Source: Kryptolebias marmoratus
Lineage: Eukaryota > Chordata > Actinopteri > Cyprinodontiformes > Rivulidae
Direction: 5' to 3'
NCBI RefSeq assembly: GCF_001649575.2
Contig: NC_051431.1
Coordinates: forward strand, 17,621,841 to 17,685,840
DNA: 64,000 nt
Below the pieces are notes generated by a model. It made no database searches, had not been told where the DNA came from, and saw nothing but the letters and a program-made list of their open reading frames with translations. Below are positions 12,171 to 26,100 of this stretch, piece after piece. The position numbers and the translations under genes are program-made. Every line of letters starts with the position of its first letter. The first letter of the stretch is position 1.

Positions 12171-13284
12171 CAGCTGACATGAACTTTGTGTTAAGGAGGT
12201 TTTAAAAATACAGCAGTCAAACCACATATAAAAAACATGGAATTTTAATTTTAAATTATATCCTTGAAGGATATCAGTTAGTGATCGGACGCTGCATCTG
12301 ATCAGACTTATCAGATACATCCTAACAGCTCTGTAGTGTTATATCCCAGAGCAGAGAAGACCTTTAAACTCCCAAGTTCTATAATTTATCTGCTTTACTA
12401 TTTACCATCAAGTTAAACAAATGATTACTGACTGAACAACAAAATAACCACAAACAAGTACCTTTATCTTTTTGTCATGATATTGTAAATACTGATCAGT
12501 ACACAGCTGTAACTTCTCATTTTACTAGGAGCTTTAGCTAACCTGAATATTTCCAAGCCTCCTCTTGATGCTCTGACAGAACTTACCTGCTGTCTTTCAA
12601 CCACTTTGAAAAGCCTTTTTTCATCCCTACAACATCTTTATCCTTCTTTCTCTTCCATTTTCTGACTCTTCATCTTTAGCTCCCTGTCATCAGATGACAA
12701 CACGATTCAAATGAAAACAATCGAGCTCACTGAAGGAGCGGAGGGGCGCCTAGTCAGTGACGTGCCTGTTATTGATCATGTCGTTTATACATGCACAAAA
12801 AGCTGTTAAATACAGAAAATGCCAACTAGAAATAATTTTTTTCGTCATTGCTTTGGTACCCCTTGTACCACGCGCCCCTATGTGCCGCATATACTGCATA
12901 CCCACTTTTTGCGCCACTGCAGGGTAATATCCAGGTCTAAAAAACCCCACTAATGATCTATACTAATCTTTAAAACCTGGTCTAAATGGGCCCGTTTTGA
13001 TTTCAAAAGTGTACTCCAGCAGATTAAATTTACCACATTGTGGCGGAGTACAAAGTGGGCTGAGGCGGTAATGACGTAGGCAGAAATGGGCAACAAAATA
13101 ATCAGCGGCTGTACAAACAAAAGTAGGACTTTCAAAGCTGCCCATCATGCTAGTCACTTGCTCAGAAACACTCAGAGCTGAGTGAGACCAATAGAAACGA
13201 TTCCTATTTTCTTACTTTTTTTTTCCACAATTTTGCCTTTTAAACAAAGCTGTTGTGTGATCTGTCCGTGCTTGGACTATGTCA
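12171..13284. other. Intergenic, nothing recognised
   Basis: No gene or firm repeat seen upstream of the sphkap promoter region. Confidence 0.35.
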
Positions 13285-13475
13285 TGAGGATGACTCTCAG
13301 CTACTACCACAACAAATTTTAGCTCAGTTTCTATAAAACTGACTGAATTATCCCCATTTTCATGTTTGCTACAGTCAATTAGCTGTGGCAGATTGACTCC
13401 AAAAGCCTATCAGTTATACTTGCATATCCAACAATTATTTTCTAAGAGTTTCATCAAAATCCAGCATTTCATGCA
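13285..13475 (+). repeat. Family C repeat, truncated copy
   Basis: It starts GATGACTCTCAGCTACTACC, continues through TTAGCTGTGGCAG and ends near AAAATCCAGCATTTCATGC. It lies about 650 bp upstream of the sphkap start codon, at the edge of the GC-rich promoter region. Confidence 0.65.
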
Positions 13476-13901
13476 TGGACTATGTTTACATCATAGCCCA
13501 TGCTGAGGGACAATAAATCAACAATGACACACAAGTAGTAAATAACAGAAGTTGAGAGAAATAAAACAATTAAAGTACAATGTATGAAAAACTGTTTTCT
13601 AGTAAGATGGTCACAGTAGAGGAGGCACTTACAGGAGCGCCTGAGGGGCTCAGACCCCCCTGAAGATCCGGCTCTAGGATCGCCCCTGCCTTGAAATAAC
13701 TCATCCTATCATAACGTGTCACTGCGGAGGCTCGCCGCGTACGCTTCTTTGTATACACGCGCGTGCGTCACCCGGCGTGTGCGCTCTCCGTGCTCTTGCC
13801 TGCGTCGTGCAGCTCGACGCAGAGTTCCTGCGCTTCCACTCGGCGCTCCGCTCACAGACGGACGGACAGACGCGCAGGACAGGCAGAGAGGAGTATTCCT
13901 C

Positions 13902-13928
13902 CTGCTGCTGCTGCTACTGCTGCTGCTG
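13902..13928 (+). repeat. CTG trinucleotide run in sphkap leader
   Basis: Nine consecutive triplets, eight CTG and one CTA (13914-13916), inside the probable 5' UTR. Short and interrupted, so probably stable. Confidence 0.9.
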
Positions 13929-13991
13929 CTCAGCCCACCTCTCCAGTCACGCTGAAATCCAGTCTGGGATTCCTTTGGTGCTCAGACGGGG

Positions 13992-14084
13992 ATGCGCATC
14001 TGGACCGGAGGACCGTCCCGGGGACAATTACGCGTCGAGGCTGCAGCGCTCCTTGTCCTCCTGCCCGAACGGAGGAAGAAGTAA
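13992..14084 (+). promoter_or_regulatory. Upstream ORF in sphkap leader
   Basis: An ATG at 13992 opens a 30-codon frame ending TAA at 14082-14084. It is out of frame with, and 44 bases before, the sphkap ATG. If transcription starts upstream of it, scanning ribosomes would meet this ORF first, which usually lowers main-ORF translation. Whether it lies in the mRNA depends on the unknown start site. Confidence 0.5.
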
Positions 14085-14128
14085 CCGCACCGTTTGAGGA
14101 GCAGCTGGGGGTGGTTTATTTCAAGAGG

Positions 14129-14163
14129 ATGGCAGGCGCAAAGTGCCGCTTGAAAACCCCGAG
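14129..14163 (+). CDS. sphkap: sphkap coding exon 1
   Basis: Encodes [11 protein letters not shown] plus the first two bases (AG) of a serine codon, followed by donor GTAAGA. ATG context is AGGATGG, a strong Kozak match. The leader is in the same exon. Human starts with a different short N-terminus but rejoins at the same P-S-N junction. Confidence 0.9.
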
Positions 14164-17100
14164 GTAAGACGCTGCTTAAATCAAATCATGGCAAAACAAA
14201 ATATCATTACGTCTACCTCTGGTTCAGTTGGATGTCTGATTTGTCAAACTGAACAAATGGTTGCATTTGTGGCACAACTTGTACTTAATTTATCAGAATG
14301 TGGATCATGTCAGGAGGAGTGGATTGACACCCGAATTTAAGTGTAATCAGCTTGTGAAGACATAAAACAACAGCATCACGTTTCCCAGAGAAACAAGTTT
14401 TTACGCTTAACTTTTGAATATTTCGTCCAGATCTAATTGGTGCAGATTAAAACTAAGATGAAGAGCATCCCGCAGCCTTGTTTGTGCTGCCCAAGAAGGC
14501 AGTGGAATCTGAACCGAAAGTTTGCCCGCCTGCAGGCTGCGGATCCGCATAAAGAATGGACGCAAACAAGATGTACAGCGGGGGGGCTCATGGGCTTTCA
14601 AAAGCAGACGTTATTTCAAGTAGTCAGGAGTTAATTGTGTCCTCTTGTCGAGACGGGGAAGCGGGAGCCCCGGGAGCACGAGAGCGCACCAAGCTGTCAG
14701 TCATTACGCGCGTCGTGATGGAGAGGGTGACAAGCGCACAAGATTGGAAAACGAGGTCGCGCGTGGCAATTATACTCCACTGGTCCTCTTCCGTTTCCTG
14801 TGGAGGGGGGGAACAACAAACAAACTAGAAAGCATTCAGAAGCTGAATTTGCAGATCCGTTTGTGATGCGTTGTGTTGTCATTTTGCTTCCCTTTCTCGT
14901 GTTTTTGCTTCCATTTTGCACTGCGTGATTCTGTCCATATGCAAGCATCCAAAAAAAAATACCATTCCACTGTGTGGATGGGTGTTCTGATGTGTTCCTT
15001 GCAGATACAGAGACCTATTTTAAAGCATACCAAATCCATTTATCTGCAGTACTTTTGTTTTCTCCCCTTATCAAAGTCACTCTTTTTCAGGCACAATTAT
15101 TCACTGCAGACAGGTTCAGTAACTGCAGATGGATAGTTACAGTAATCCCCGAAGGTTTTTTTTTAAGGGGGATTGCTTCTGATTTGCTTTGAAATGTGTC
15201 GATTATATAAAAAAACCCAGATGTTCCTGTTTAAATATGCATGCCCAGCCTCTTCATTTTCCAAATTGATCCTCATTAATGCACTTGGAGATAAGCGTTG
15301 GCTAGGCTTATCTCAGTGAAAGCATTCACAGAGGATAATGACGCCTTATTGCTCAAAGTTCTGAGTTTGCCTTGTGTTTTTGTGTTTCATCATTACATAT
15401 TTTGTTAGGTAACATCATTTTATTCACCAAATTGAGGTCATGCCTGTTTTTTTCTGTCCCTGTCTTGCTGCGGTCTTCGTTTCCTGAAGTTATTTGCAAC
15501 AGTTGCCATCTTGTTTTGACACCTTTGCTTTCAGAAAAAGATGTATCTGTTCGTATCAGTCAGCCTTCTGCGACAAGGTGGAGAGCTCTGCAACGCAAAG
15601 CAGAGATCTGCTCATGTGTGTTCACGCAGAGAACGTTCACAATGCACACACAGCTTCTCATTAATTATATGCACTAAAAGGGTGTTGACATTTGAACAGA
15701 CACATAAAGCTTAACAATAAGTCATCAGGGATGTCACTTTGGTCACGTTTTACAAGTAAAAACTGGGACATTCAAAACAATTTATTTACTGTGTGACAAA
15801 GCAAATTATTTAGCAGTGAATGTTGTTATAACTCTCCTCGCTGGTGATAGCTGTGCGGTTAATTCAGTGTATTAAGCTCTACAATATAATGATTTTAGTT
15901 GTTTTTCTAAAGCTAGAGTTGTTGAACACTTGAAGAGAACTTGCCCTGACGATGTCGATCCTGCGCCCTTTTTGCTCCGCAGTAACTTCCAGTCGTCTGC
16001 CATGTTTGAAAGCTCGGAGTCCGTTGACGTGGAGGGACGCAGCACAGAGAGCACCGTGGCCTCGTCCATCAGCGCCTGTAAGAAGGTAAGAACAGAGCTG
16101 TGCCTCGTGCATTCGTGTCAGGGCAGGTGTACCAATACCTACACCCCAAAAGTATTTGGTAACCTGTTTTGCTGCCTTCTCACTTTGGAGGGTTTTATTT
16201 TTTAATTTACACAATGTAACTACTGATTCGAAGATGCAAAACTAACTTTTTATAAAATAAACAAGACAGGAACAAATAAAAAAAAAACCTGTACATAACC
16301 CTGGCTGCTTCAGGTTGGATGGGCGCTGCTTGTGTCCAACAGTCTTTAAATAAAACCAGAGATTCTCAGTTGGGTTGACGTCTGGGCGTTTCAGGACATT
16401 TAACTGGTTGTTCTGAAACCACTATAGTGTTGCTGTAAACAATGTCTTTAAGAATATCGTTCTGGTGGTAGGTGAACCTCTGACTCCTTAAATATCTGGA
16501 AGGCTCAGATATGCTTCCCTCAAAAAAATGTTTATATTATCCATCTTCTTTTCCAACACTGACCAGTTTTCTAGCCCCTGTCATTGAAAAACATTCCCAG
16601 AGCATTATGCTACCACCTCCATGCTTCACTGTGCGAATTGTGTTTTTGATATGGTGTTAAGAGGTGTTAAGAGAGGTGTTGAGTTTGTCGCAGACAATTT
16701 GTTGTCCTGAAAGCCCCAAAATTTCAAATCTTATTTGACCAAAGCACCTTTTTTCACATGTTTGTGGAGTCCCCAGTATACCTTTTTACAAATTTTAAAG
16801 TCTGCCTTATTGTTTTTTACATTTTTATTTTGTTTGTTTGTTTGTTTTGTTTTGTTTTTATCCTGGCCACTCTTCCAACAATCCCAGCTCTGTGCAGCTT
16901 ACAGCGGTCCTGTGGAGAGATCCTCCCATCTCTACAGAAATGCTTCCCAGCTCCATCTTTTTCTTTATCTTTGGCCTCTTGGTTGAATCTTTGATTAAAT
17001 GCCCGCCCTGCTCTGTCTGTAAGTTTTGGTGGATGACCCGGGCTAAGTATTTTTGCTGTGGTGGCTTAATCTTCTCATTTTCTAATAATGGATTTAAAGG

Positions 17101-20100
17101 TTCTCTGTGGGATGTTCAGGTTTTGCGATAATAATTTATAATATGATCTGTAGTTCTCCAGAATATTGTCTCTGACCTGTGTAGAGAATAGAGATGCCGC
17201 ACCATTTTACATTATAAATCTGCAGTGTTTTGTGCAGGTCTATAAATTAAATTGAAAATAATTTAAATTACTCGTTGCAAGGCAGCAAAATAGAAAGACT
17301 ACCAAGCGGCTTGAACAATTTTTCACCCCGCTGTACCTGATGTTTGATCACTAGATGTTTTCCCTCACCTTTAGATCATATTTGTCTGTCCATTGACTTC
17401 TCTTTGTGTGTTTCCAGCTGTGCAATAGATATTATTCTCCTCCACATGGGAGCCAGTGACACCCAGAGGTTGTGTAACAAGAGCAACGGTCAGACCCCGA
17501 GCTCGGTTCAGTAGATTTATCATCACCCAGTGCCACAGAGACACGATGGGAAATGGTACAGATCAGTGGGCTGAGGTGGTGGCTAGATTGAATTTCCTCT
17601 CAGAGTGTGTGCAGGTCTACTCTTATGTGTCTGACTGTACAATATGTGAGCATGGCGTGCGTGTGTTCCTAATTAAGCCCCTGCTCATGATTTTTACCAT
17701 CTTTCAGTTGAATGTCCTGCAGAGACAAGGTGATGCTTTTCTTATAATTGGGCTGTAGGCTTGAATGAAAGGTGCTGGCAGCCTTCGGTCTTATCACTCC
17801 CATGGAAATCAGCTGAACTCGGACATCGCATTTACCTGGCCGAAGGCCTGCGCAGATGGCTTATTACAGCGGGTGCGAACGCGAGGGGGCATGACATGTC
17901 ACTAAAAATACTCCCGTTGAATGAGCAGCGCGCATGTAAGTGTTGTGTGTCAAAGTAATTGCATAAGATTCATTGCTTCAGGCATAATGCGTACCTGCTA
18001 CACTGTACTTTGGCTGCATATTCTGCGAATAGTGTTTCTAAATACAAAAATAATTACCAAGAGAAGTTTGTTGTCATTTTACTTTCATACGATGAGATTC
18101 TGGTGACAACTCCACATGTGCAGCAGCAACAAATACAGCAAATATAGCAAGGCTATAGAAACAATAGAATTAATAGGAGCAATGATTTCCCTTTCACGAT
18201 AAAGGGAGTATTGATATACAGTAATTGTTTCTATATTTCATAGAATTATATAGCACAGTCACACTATGTTAAGGTGATAGTTCAAACCATTTTAAGTGGA
18301 TTTCTATGGAAGAGTTATAAACATTTATTGATTTACCTGTTGCAGATAACTCTTTGAATGAACATAATTTGAAAAGAAAAATAGTTTAATTCTGACTAGA
18401 CTGATTGTTTTAGCGACAGCTAGCTGTAGCACTTTTGTTGCAGTCTGAAGCTGGAATTTTCAAATATTTTTGCTGCAATAACCATGTAATGTGTAACTGA
18501 CAGCAATGTGAAGGTTTATAAAATGGTGTTTGCATGAACCACCATCCAATATTGAAATATTACAGACTGGAGTTGTTTTAAGACAATAGCAATCCACTTT
18601 GGTCTTAGCGCTGCTTGGATGAGCTGTTAGCTCGTCAACTTCGCCAGAATTAAACTCTATTTCTCCAAACTGAGATCGTTCAAAGAGCTATTTACAACAG
18701 GCATGCTACTGTAGCGGTATTTTTGCTTCATAATTTAACAAAACACTTAGAGATTGACAGCTGCTGGCAGATTTCTTGTCAGAACAATTACTCAACAATT
18801 AACTGTTTTGTATGGTTGGACAGTCCTACAAAAGGGATCTTTCGTTCCAGAATATGAGCACCAATACTTTAGCTTTTTTCATACTTCTTTCTGACGTCAA
18901 TCATACTTAATTAACACAATATTCTTCACACACAAAGACATGAATAGACACTGTCTTCACATGTTTGGACACATTCTGACTCCAAACAACATATACTTGA
19001 CATTTTCATTGCTGGGACATTGTGACAATGACTTTTACTCTAGTGTATCTGCCATCATCAACAAGCACTCTTTCTATAATGAAACTTAAAACAGCATGTT
19101 TATTGTTTAAACCTAATGGCGTTTTAGTTTTGTTTGCTCTGACTTCGATGATATTGATTATTTCTATTCTTTCCACATACGTCAAAGGATCTGAACTATC
19201 CCTTTAATGTGATAAGCTTTACAGAAAGCTTTAATTTCATTCTTGTAAGGACTTTTTCATGTCGACAGATATATCTTACAGCAAAAAACAGCTGTTGAAG
19301 TGTAGGTTTTATTAAAATGTTGTATTAACTGGAGCACATTCACTGGACTCTCTCGGTATACTGGAACAGATCCTGGGAAAAGGCTGCACGATCCCATCAT
19401 CCTAAAAAAAATAAATCAAGTAAAACACACAAACACTGATGGATCTAGGTCAAAAGATGAATATGTGCCATTTTCCGCTGTGTTTTTCTTCTGTTTTCTG
19501 TGCTCCTTAGCAGTTTTTGTGTGTGTGTGCTGCAGGTTTTGTGCAGTAACAGTGTGCTGGACTCGTCCGAGTACTGGCTGAGGAATGAGAAGGCTCTGTG
19601 CAGATTGGGCCTGCTGGACAACGACGCTGAGGGCAGCTGCACCATGGTGAGTAGCATACTGCGAGTGAAGAAACACGCACATCGCTTTGGCAGCCAAGCT
19701 GGGCCGAATCACGGCTACTTGTCTTTAAGCTGCAGGAGGTATTATTTGTGGCCCTGAACAACGGCAAGTAAACAATTTGAAATTTCAGGGGGGAAAATGA
19801 CACATAATGACATTTAAAAATCCTCTGTTGTCTGCTTCTGCTGGGTGGATTGTAGGCACAGAAAGGGAGGAAAAGTAGTTCATACAGCAGGTTATTGGTG
19901 TTACTTTTAGCTGAAAGCTTTGGCTCCTGAGCTTTGTGTTTATGCTTCGTGCTGACAAAGCATGTGGCCAGCACAATGGCTGCAGTTGCATAACTTATCT
20001 TTGGATGGCTTAATTTACTCTCTGTATAGAAAGTTTATTTGTCTCTATTTAGTCATTTTCCCACATTACTGCATGCTTTTGTATTGATGTGGAAGAAAGA

Positions 20101-23100
20101 ATCCTCAGTGTTGCAGCAAAAGCAAAAAAGCAGACTTATGAGAAGCATCAGTCCACCGACGTCACCTTAAGGTGCAGGTTCAGGTGAAGCTAAGTGCACC
20201 TACACAGAGAGGGCAGTGAACTCAGCCTGCTAAGCTGATTGTAGCTCGGGAAACGCTCCTGGGCTCGTTGACAGCTTGAGAGAAGCGTCACGCGGAATAA
20301 CTGTTCTTTCGTTGTGCAATGAAAAATTGATTATCAGTGTCATCCAATGTCTTTAGCTGGTGCCAAAACTGGACATGTGTTTTGTATTTTTCATCACGGA
20401 GAGATTCCAACATTGTTGCCAGCTCAAAAGCATCAAAAGGAAGATTTACCTTGAGAGAGTTACCTTCTTTAACATTGGTGGAAAAATACAAGGTGCTCTT
20501 TTTCTTTTCCTTTATTCAAGGTGTGGAAAAATACAAGTTGCTCTTTTTCCCCCCTTTTTTCAAGGGGTGGGGTGGATTTAGTTTAGAATTTATCACTGGT
20601 ATTTCAATTTTCAAAAAAAATACAATAAAAATTTCTGCTGTAAGACAGATTCTTTGCTGTTGAAGACCAGGATAAATACCAGCATTACTGAAATTTAGAG
20701 TGTTGTTCTGCTTTCTGGATTTAAAATGACATTCGGACATTTCAACAAAATTTTATGATAAATTCAAGTTAAAAGGCTTCATTTGTTTAATGTATTTTAC
20801 TGTAATTAAGCTAATTTACTCCTTGTATATACTTGGGCCTCTTAGTGTATTTTTTAAAAGTAATTATTTTTTCCCCATTTCTATATTTTTTTGCCACCCC
20901 CACATGATGTGGTTTAGTGATCAAGAGTCTCCAAGGTGCAGAGTCAAAAACTCAGGTGAAACTTTTTAAGACTTTATTAAGAAATAAAGCAAAAAGCTGA
21001 CAAGGTAGCAAACACCTTAAAAAAAAAGGTGCGCACAAGGAACAGGTAAGCGTAACAGAAAGCACTGGAGACCACACGGCTGAACAGTGTTGAACAAACA
21101 CAATGACTGAGAGAGAGAGCCAAGCCTATAAGTATGCTGGGAGGGGTGATTACTGAGTGATAGCAGCTGATCTTTAGACGCAGGAAGGTTAGTCATGAAC
21201 AGAGGATGCAACGATCAGTGACACAAGGAGTAAACCGAAACATACTGAGCTCTGAAGAATCAGAGAGGGAAGGTATGGCTCATAAACACAAAACCCTGGG
21301 ATTAGGACAACACTATTTTAACAAAGATGCTAAAATATTTATAGCACACCACTAGGTAGCAAATTGTCCACAATAACAATATATCAAAATAGAGAGAAAG
21401 GACATTCTTAGCTTGGCTCAAGATTTTCTCCAAACAAATGGTTTTTTTTTTAAAAAAACTGTTTTAACATTCAAAGTTTAATGCTGACAGGATTAGAATA
21501 AAGCAAAACAACTGCAGGAAAACAGGTAAAAAAAAAAAAAAAAAAGAGTTTCATTCTTGAGGTTTAGAGCTCAAAGTAAAACCGAGCATTTGCTAAACAG
21601 GGTGGCAGGCTGCTGCGTCATTGTTTCTGAAAAACGCTCTGTCTCGAGTTCACACAGATCCACCAAAGACTGATTTTTTTTTTTAACTTTACTCTGATAT
21701 GCATTTTTACAAATCAATATCACACATCACTGGTTTTTCGAGTATCTTGCATCCCTATCATGTTTGCCAACTGACTTTTTTTTATTAAAGTTAAATATTG
21801 TGAAGAAAACTACCTAAAACAACATACTAGTTTACCCTATATAGCTGTCCAACATGTTTATTTTGACAATAGTGACACAAATCCCTCTGTTTCTTACTTC
21901 AGGTAGAGCAGACATGCCTATAGAGGCCTTTATACTATCATTAAAAATACAGGTTAGACCATCGCTTCATTGACTCGACTCAGGAACGTTTTCAGTGTCA
22001 GTTAATGGACCATTTTCAGGCTCCATTAGCCATCAGTTTAATGCATACTTATATGTATTTTGCACAAAAAATGTGGATTTATAATGAATTTTTAAAGTGG
22101 TATTACCTCTGTCATGTTGTCTCTCCATATTTCCATATCCGGTGTGTATTTTTTATACATTCTGAGTCACTTTCTGAAACTTCATACAAGCCATTTGCGT
22201 AATTTTACTTTTTTCTCCTTTACTTAAGGAGGGACACGGAGACCTGAGAAAAATAAAGAAGGCTTTCAGGTCTGAAGGACACACTGTCGCCCAGCTCTGA
22301 TGTGTCATCTTTGATCATGAATCTTAAAATACATGTCGAGCTTGAAAAAAATCCTCTGAATCTGCATCTGTCGCTGACGAAATCCGCCGCTCATTTGAAG
22401 TTTGTTTTGTGGAGACGGGATGTTTAATTCTTTCCGTGCTTGAAAAAAACAAGCAAACTGAAGCTGTCTGTTTTCTGAATCAAATCCAGAAGCTCACAGC
22501 CTTTAAAGTGGCTATCAGTTTTTAAAAGGTTTGTTTTCTTTCACATCAGCCGCTTCGTAGAAAGAATGGCGTTCACATTTAGGCTAAGCTATATTGGTAA
22601 TCTAATTATAGGTCTGACAAAAGACAAAAATTACATTGTTTCCATCAGCTGGCTAATATAAGATGTTTTCAACCTATTTGTAAAAACAGAGCAAATATTT
22701 TGTGCTTTTAGAAGGATTTCTACAGTCATCACACAGTTTAAGAGTGTGAAAAATAAAATCAGGCATTGTTTATCAGATAACAACAATTAAAACCTTATAA
22801 CAATCTGACAACTGGAGCCTCTCTTGTTTAAACCTCTTACATTGAGGGTCTGTGTTTATTCTTTGCTATTGAGCTGTGCAGTGTCATCATGACAGGCAGT
22901 AAAGAGCTCTCGTAGACTCAGAAAAAAAAAAAACGTGTCTCTACAAGCCTAAAAATGGATTTTTTTTAAAAGGCAGTAGAAAGGATCATTGCATCCTAAA
23001 AGCAAATTTGCAGGTCGTTTGGATTTTAAATGATTGAATATGCAGCAAAATAAAAGCTTTAAGTAACTAGAGTTTAAGTAACCCAGGGTTTTTTGTAAAA

Positions 23101-26100
23101 ATTAAGTGACGGAAATAAATATATATATATATATATTACTGTCAAAACAGAGTTTGATGTTTTAAACAAACTGAGAATCAGATTTAAGTAAGTAAATGTT
23201 TTCACTCAGCAATAAATAAAAAAAAAATTCCTTAAATGAATATAACCTGCTGCACTGCATGCCAGCGTTTTAAACATCTCCCATGATTTGTTAACACTCT
23301 GGGTGTGTGTAGGGGATGACTCTCAGCTACTGCTTAAATGATTAATATGTATGAAAATGGCAGAGTTATAGTCATTTTTTATGGTTGAATCAGGTCGGCT
23401 TCATCACAGAACAAGATGTTTGGCCACAGTGATAAAACAAATGTGTCATGAGTTTGTTTGAGGCTTTGGTTGGTGTTTTTTTGAAGTTCTGTGTTTCTTT
23501 TGCTTGGTTTTATGTTCTGCATGTTGGCTTTATTTACAGAGTCTGCTCTTGTTTTTCCCCCTCAGTTAACTCTCTTTTTGTTACCTTTCTTTCTGCTCTC
23601 CCCACTTCACTGGTCTAAGTACCGTTTGTGTATTGTGTCAGCAATGATTCCTCCCCCTCAGTGTATAAACGCCCTGTTTTTCATTTGTTCTCTGCCAGAT
23701 CTTTGACATTGTTTGTCCTTGTGTTGTATCTCGCCCTGCCAAGCTCTACTTCTGCGTCATTCACGTCAGGACTTTGGGTTTTGATTTTCCTGCCTTGCAG
23801 CCTGTTTTCTGCAGTTCAAATAAATTTTGTTTTTCATCGTTAACCTTGTCGACCTGATACAACCCTGACACCATGTGTTCAGCTCAGACCAAAAGAGCTC
23901 ATGTGTCATTTCCCGGTAAAGACACACACAGTAGGCGTCAAATTAAATGTTTTTGGGGATTTCTTTCCTTTCCCATGAACTGCTCATATTGCAGCTTTGT
24001 ATTCAACTATAACCTCTTTTCAAATGAAAAGCCTAGTATTCCTTCAAGAAATGCATATAGTTCCCTGCATTTATGCCAGACTGTTAAACTAAGATCATCT
24101 TATGTTTAAAAATGACAAAGTTAGTCATTTTGGTCAAATATGGAAAATAATATAGTGCTTAAATTCACAAAATATTGTGAGCACTCACAAGAGCTGCTGA
24201 AGATCATTGTGAGAATAACTCTCAGCTCAATATTGGTAAATCTGATGAGGTTAGAACCATTTTTGTGGTGGCTAATAGTGACTTGCTCCATTGACCTTCT
24301 TGAAATGGACAAACTTCCAAAAGTTACTTAATTGTAGATGTACAACAAATTATTACTTTTCAAGAGCGTTATTAAAACCCATTTACTGGTTCATGAGATA
24401 TTTCACTAACAGACATACAGGGTTGACACTAATAGTTAATTTTAAAGTTTTAAGCAAAGATCTCATGCAGGGAGTAGACTTTGGAGCACTTGATGTGAGT
24501 TAATCTCAACTACTATTCGAGGGTGGGCTAATAAGATAATATATTATATACATATATATTAATGTTTGACCTCCACATGTCAGGGGTATATGTATTTTCT
24601 TTTAGACTCTCTCCAGCACTGTTTCTAAGTGACAGCTTACACACCAGCGGTCAGATCCTCAACTTATTGATCCCGGTATGGTTGAATGATCATACCAGTC
24701 AGATGTGGATTAAGTAAAATTCACATCTGAAGAGAGTCATGCCCCAAAGAGATTCTGAAAGAACCAGTCATAATCTATTTTTGAGAGAATTAAATCCTAT
24801 TTCTAGTCACCCCAGTGGCTTCGCTGCGGGGCTTTTACTGGCAATCAGCTGTTTAGTTTGTCCTTCGGTTTCGCCCAATACTGTCACCAACTTGATCGAT
24901 GGCTGTGACCTTTATAAAAGCATTCCTCTCTGCATGGTTCGCAGCAGCTTTGATCATAATCACGTCATAAACGTGTTCCTTCAGTTGTCCATTGCACTAA
25001 CTTTGTGTGGATGCAGGCATGTAACTTGAAGCAGTATGACCTTATAGAGCTGAAGCTCTAAGCCAAATCACATTTCAACCCTTCCCCTTACTTTTTTACC
25101 GTATTTCTCTGTTTTTCTGAGGCACATTGTGAAACAAAACATTCTATTTACATAAAATGAATCAGTGACAACTGATATTGATTTCTTGAAGCAGTGTCCC
25201 ATGTTGCATTTAAATATTTAATCAATACTCTTTGTGACTTTGAATTAAGGGTCAACAGGTTGTATAGGGAGGGGTAACTAGTCTACTGCATAGCATCAAC
25301 ATATAACTAGAGACAGAAAGTGGAACCAAGAAGCCACAAAGGATGAGCCCCTCCATAGACAGACTACAGTATAGTTTTTAGGTCTTGCCTCTCCATGTAA
25401 AGAAATGGGACATTTTTCTGACTGAAGAATAAAAAAAAAAAATACACTTCAGATCATTTTTTTTCAGGTTTTGAATTTTGTTGATTTATGTACTGTAGCT
25501 CTTAGTTTTGCTGCTGTATATTTAAATTTTTTTGGAGGCTTGAAAACAAATGTCATGTTACTCAGGAATTGATAATCACTACTCCCAACTTGCCAACCTG
25601 TTAGGAACTTGCGTGGGCGGGACTTTGGTATCGATGGTACAGCCTCACATCCGGACACAGACTCTGGTTCCAAAAAGTACAACGCAACAATGTCCACTAA
25701 AACAGGACATTATGACTTTAATTTTGGATAATGAAAGTTAATGGAGTCACTTCCTTCATTTTTATTTATGTCGATGGTTTATGTTTAATGGGTTCTGGCC
25801 CCATTTTAGTGGTACAATAGTACACAGTTGACTTAACATAAAAACCTAAACAAAAACAAAAATAAAGTAACCATGAAAGGATTTTAAACCTTATCATGCC
25901 GAGCAAAAATTCTCAAACTCTCAAACTTTTGCCTTCAGAAGGAAATGGTACAATTGGCATCTCATGTAAAATAGTCAAAGGTAATTGTTTTTGTCCATGT
26001 GGTGATTTGGCTTTTTTCTAGGTTTTGTTTTTGTTTTATTTTGATTTTAGTTCTTTGGTTTTTGTTTTGTTTGGTGGTACTTTTCGTTTTTGTCTCATGT

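Larger units (their letters stand above)
13620..14128 (+). promoter_or_regulatory. sphkap: GC- and CpG-rich promoter / 5' UTR of sphkap
   Basis: Base composition changes sharply from AT-rich to GC- and CpG-rich at about 13.62 kb and stays so to 14.17 kb, as expected for a CpG-island promoter. I see no convincing TATA box at a defined start, so the transcription start cannot be fixed. The stretch includes a CTG run (13902-13928) and an upstream ORF (13992-14084). Exact promoter/UTR division is unknown. Confidence 0.55.

Noticed and set aside
13716..14167. Open frames through the sphkap leader, one in frame with the start codon and able to extend the protein N-terminally
   Set aside because: The in-frame extension has no ATG upstream of 14129 in the open stretch I checked (its first codon is GTG), and its Arg/Ala/Ser-rich product looks like translated CpG island. 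ATG 14129 has a strong context and leads straight into conserved sequence.
16735..17131. Overlapping plus-strand frames with a hydrophobic stretch (possible membrane protein)
   Set aside because: They are antisense to Tc1 transposase remnants and a T-rich run; the apparent membrane segment comes from poly(TTTG).
19507..19974. 155 aa minus-strand frame over sphkap exon 3
   Set aside because: It is antisense to a conserved exon and has no domain or splice support.
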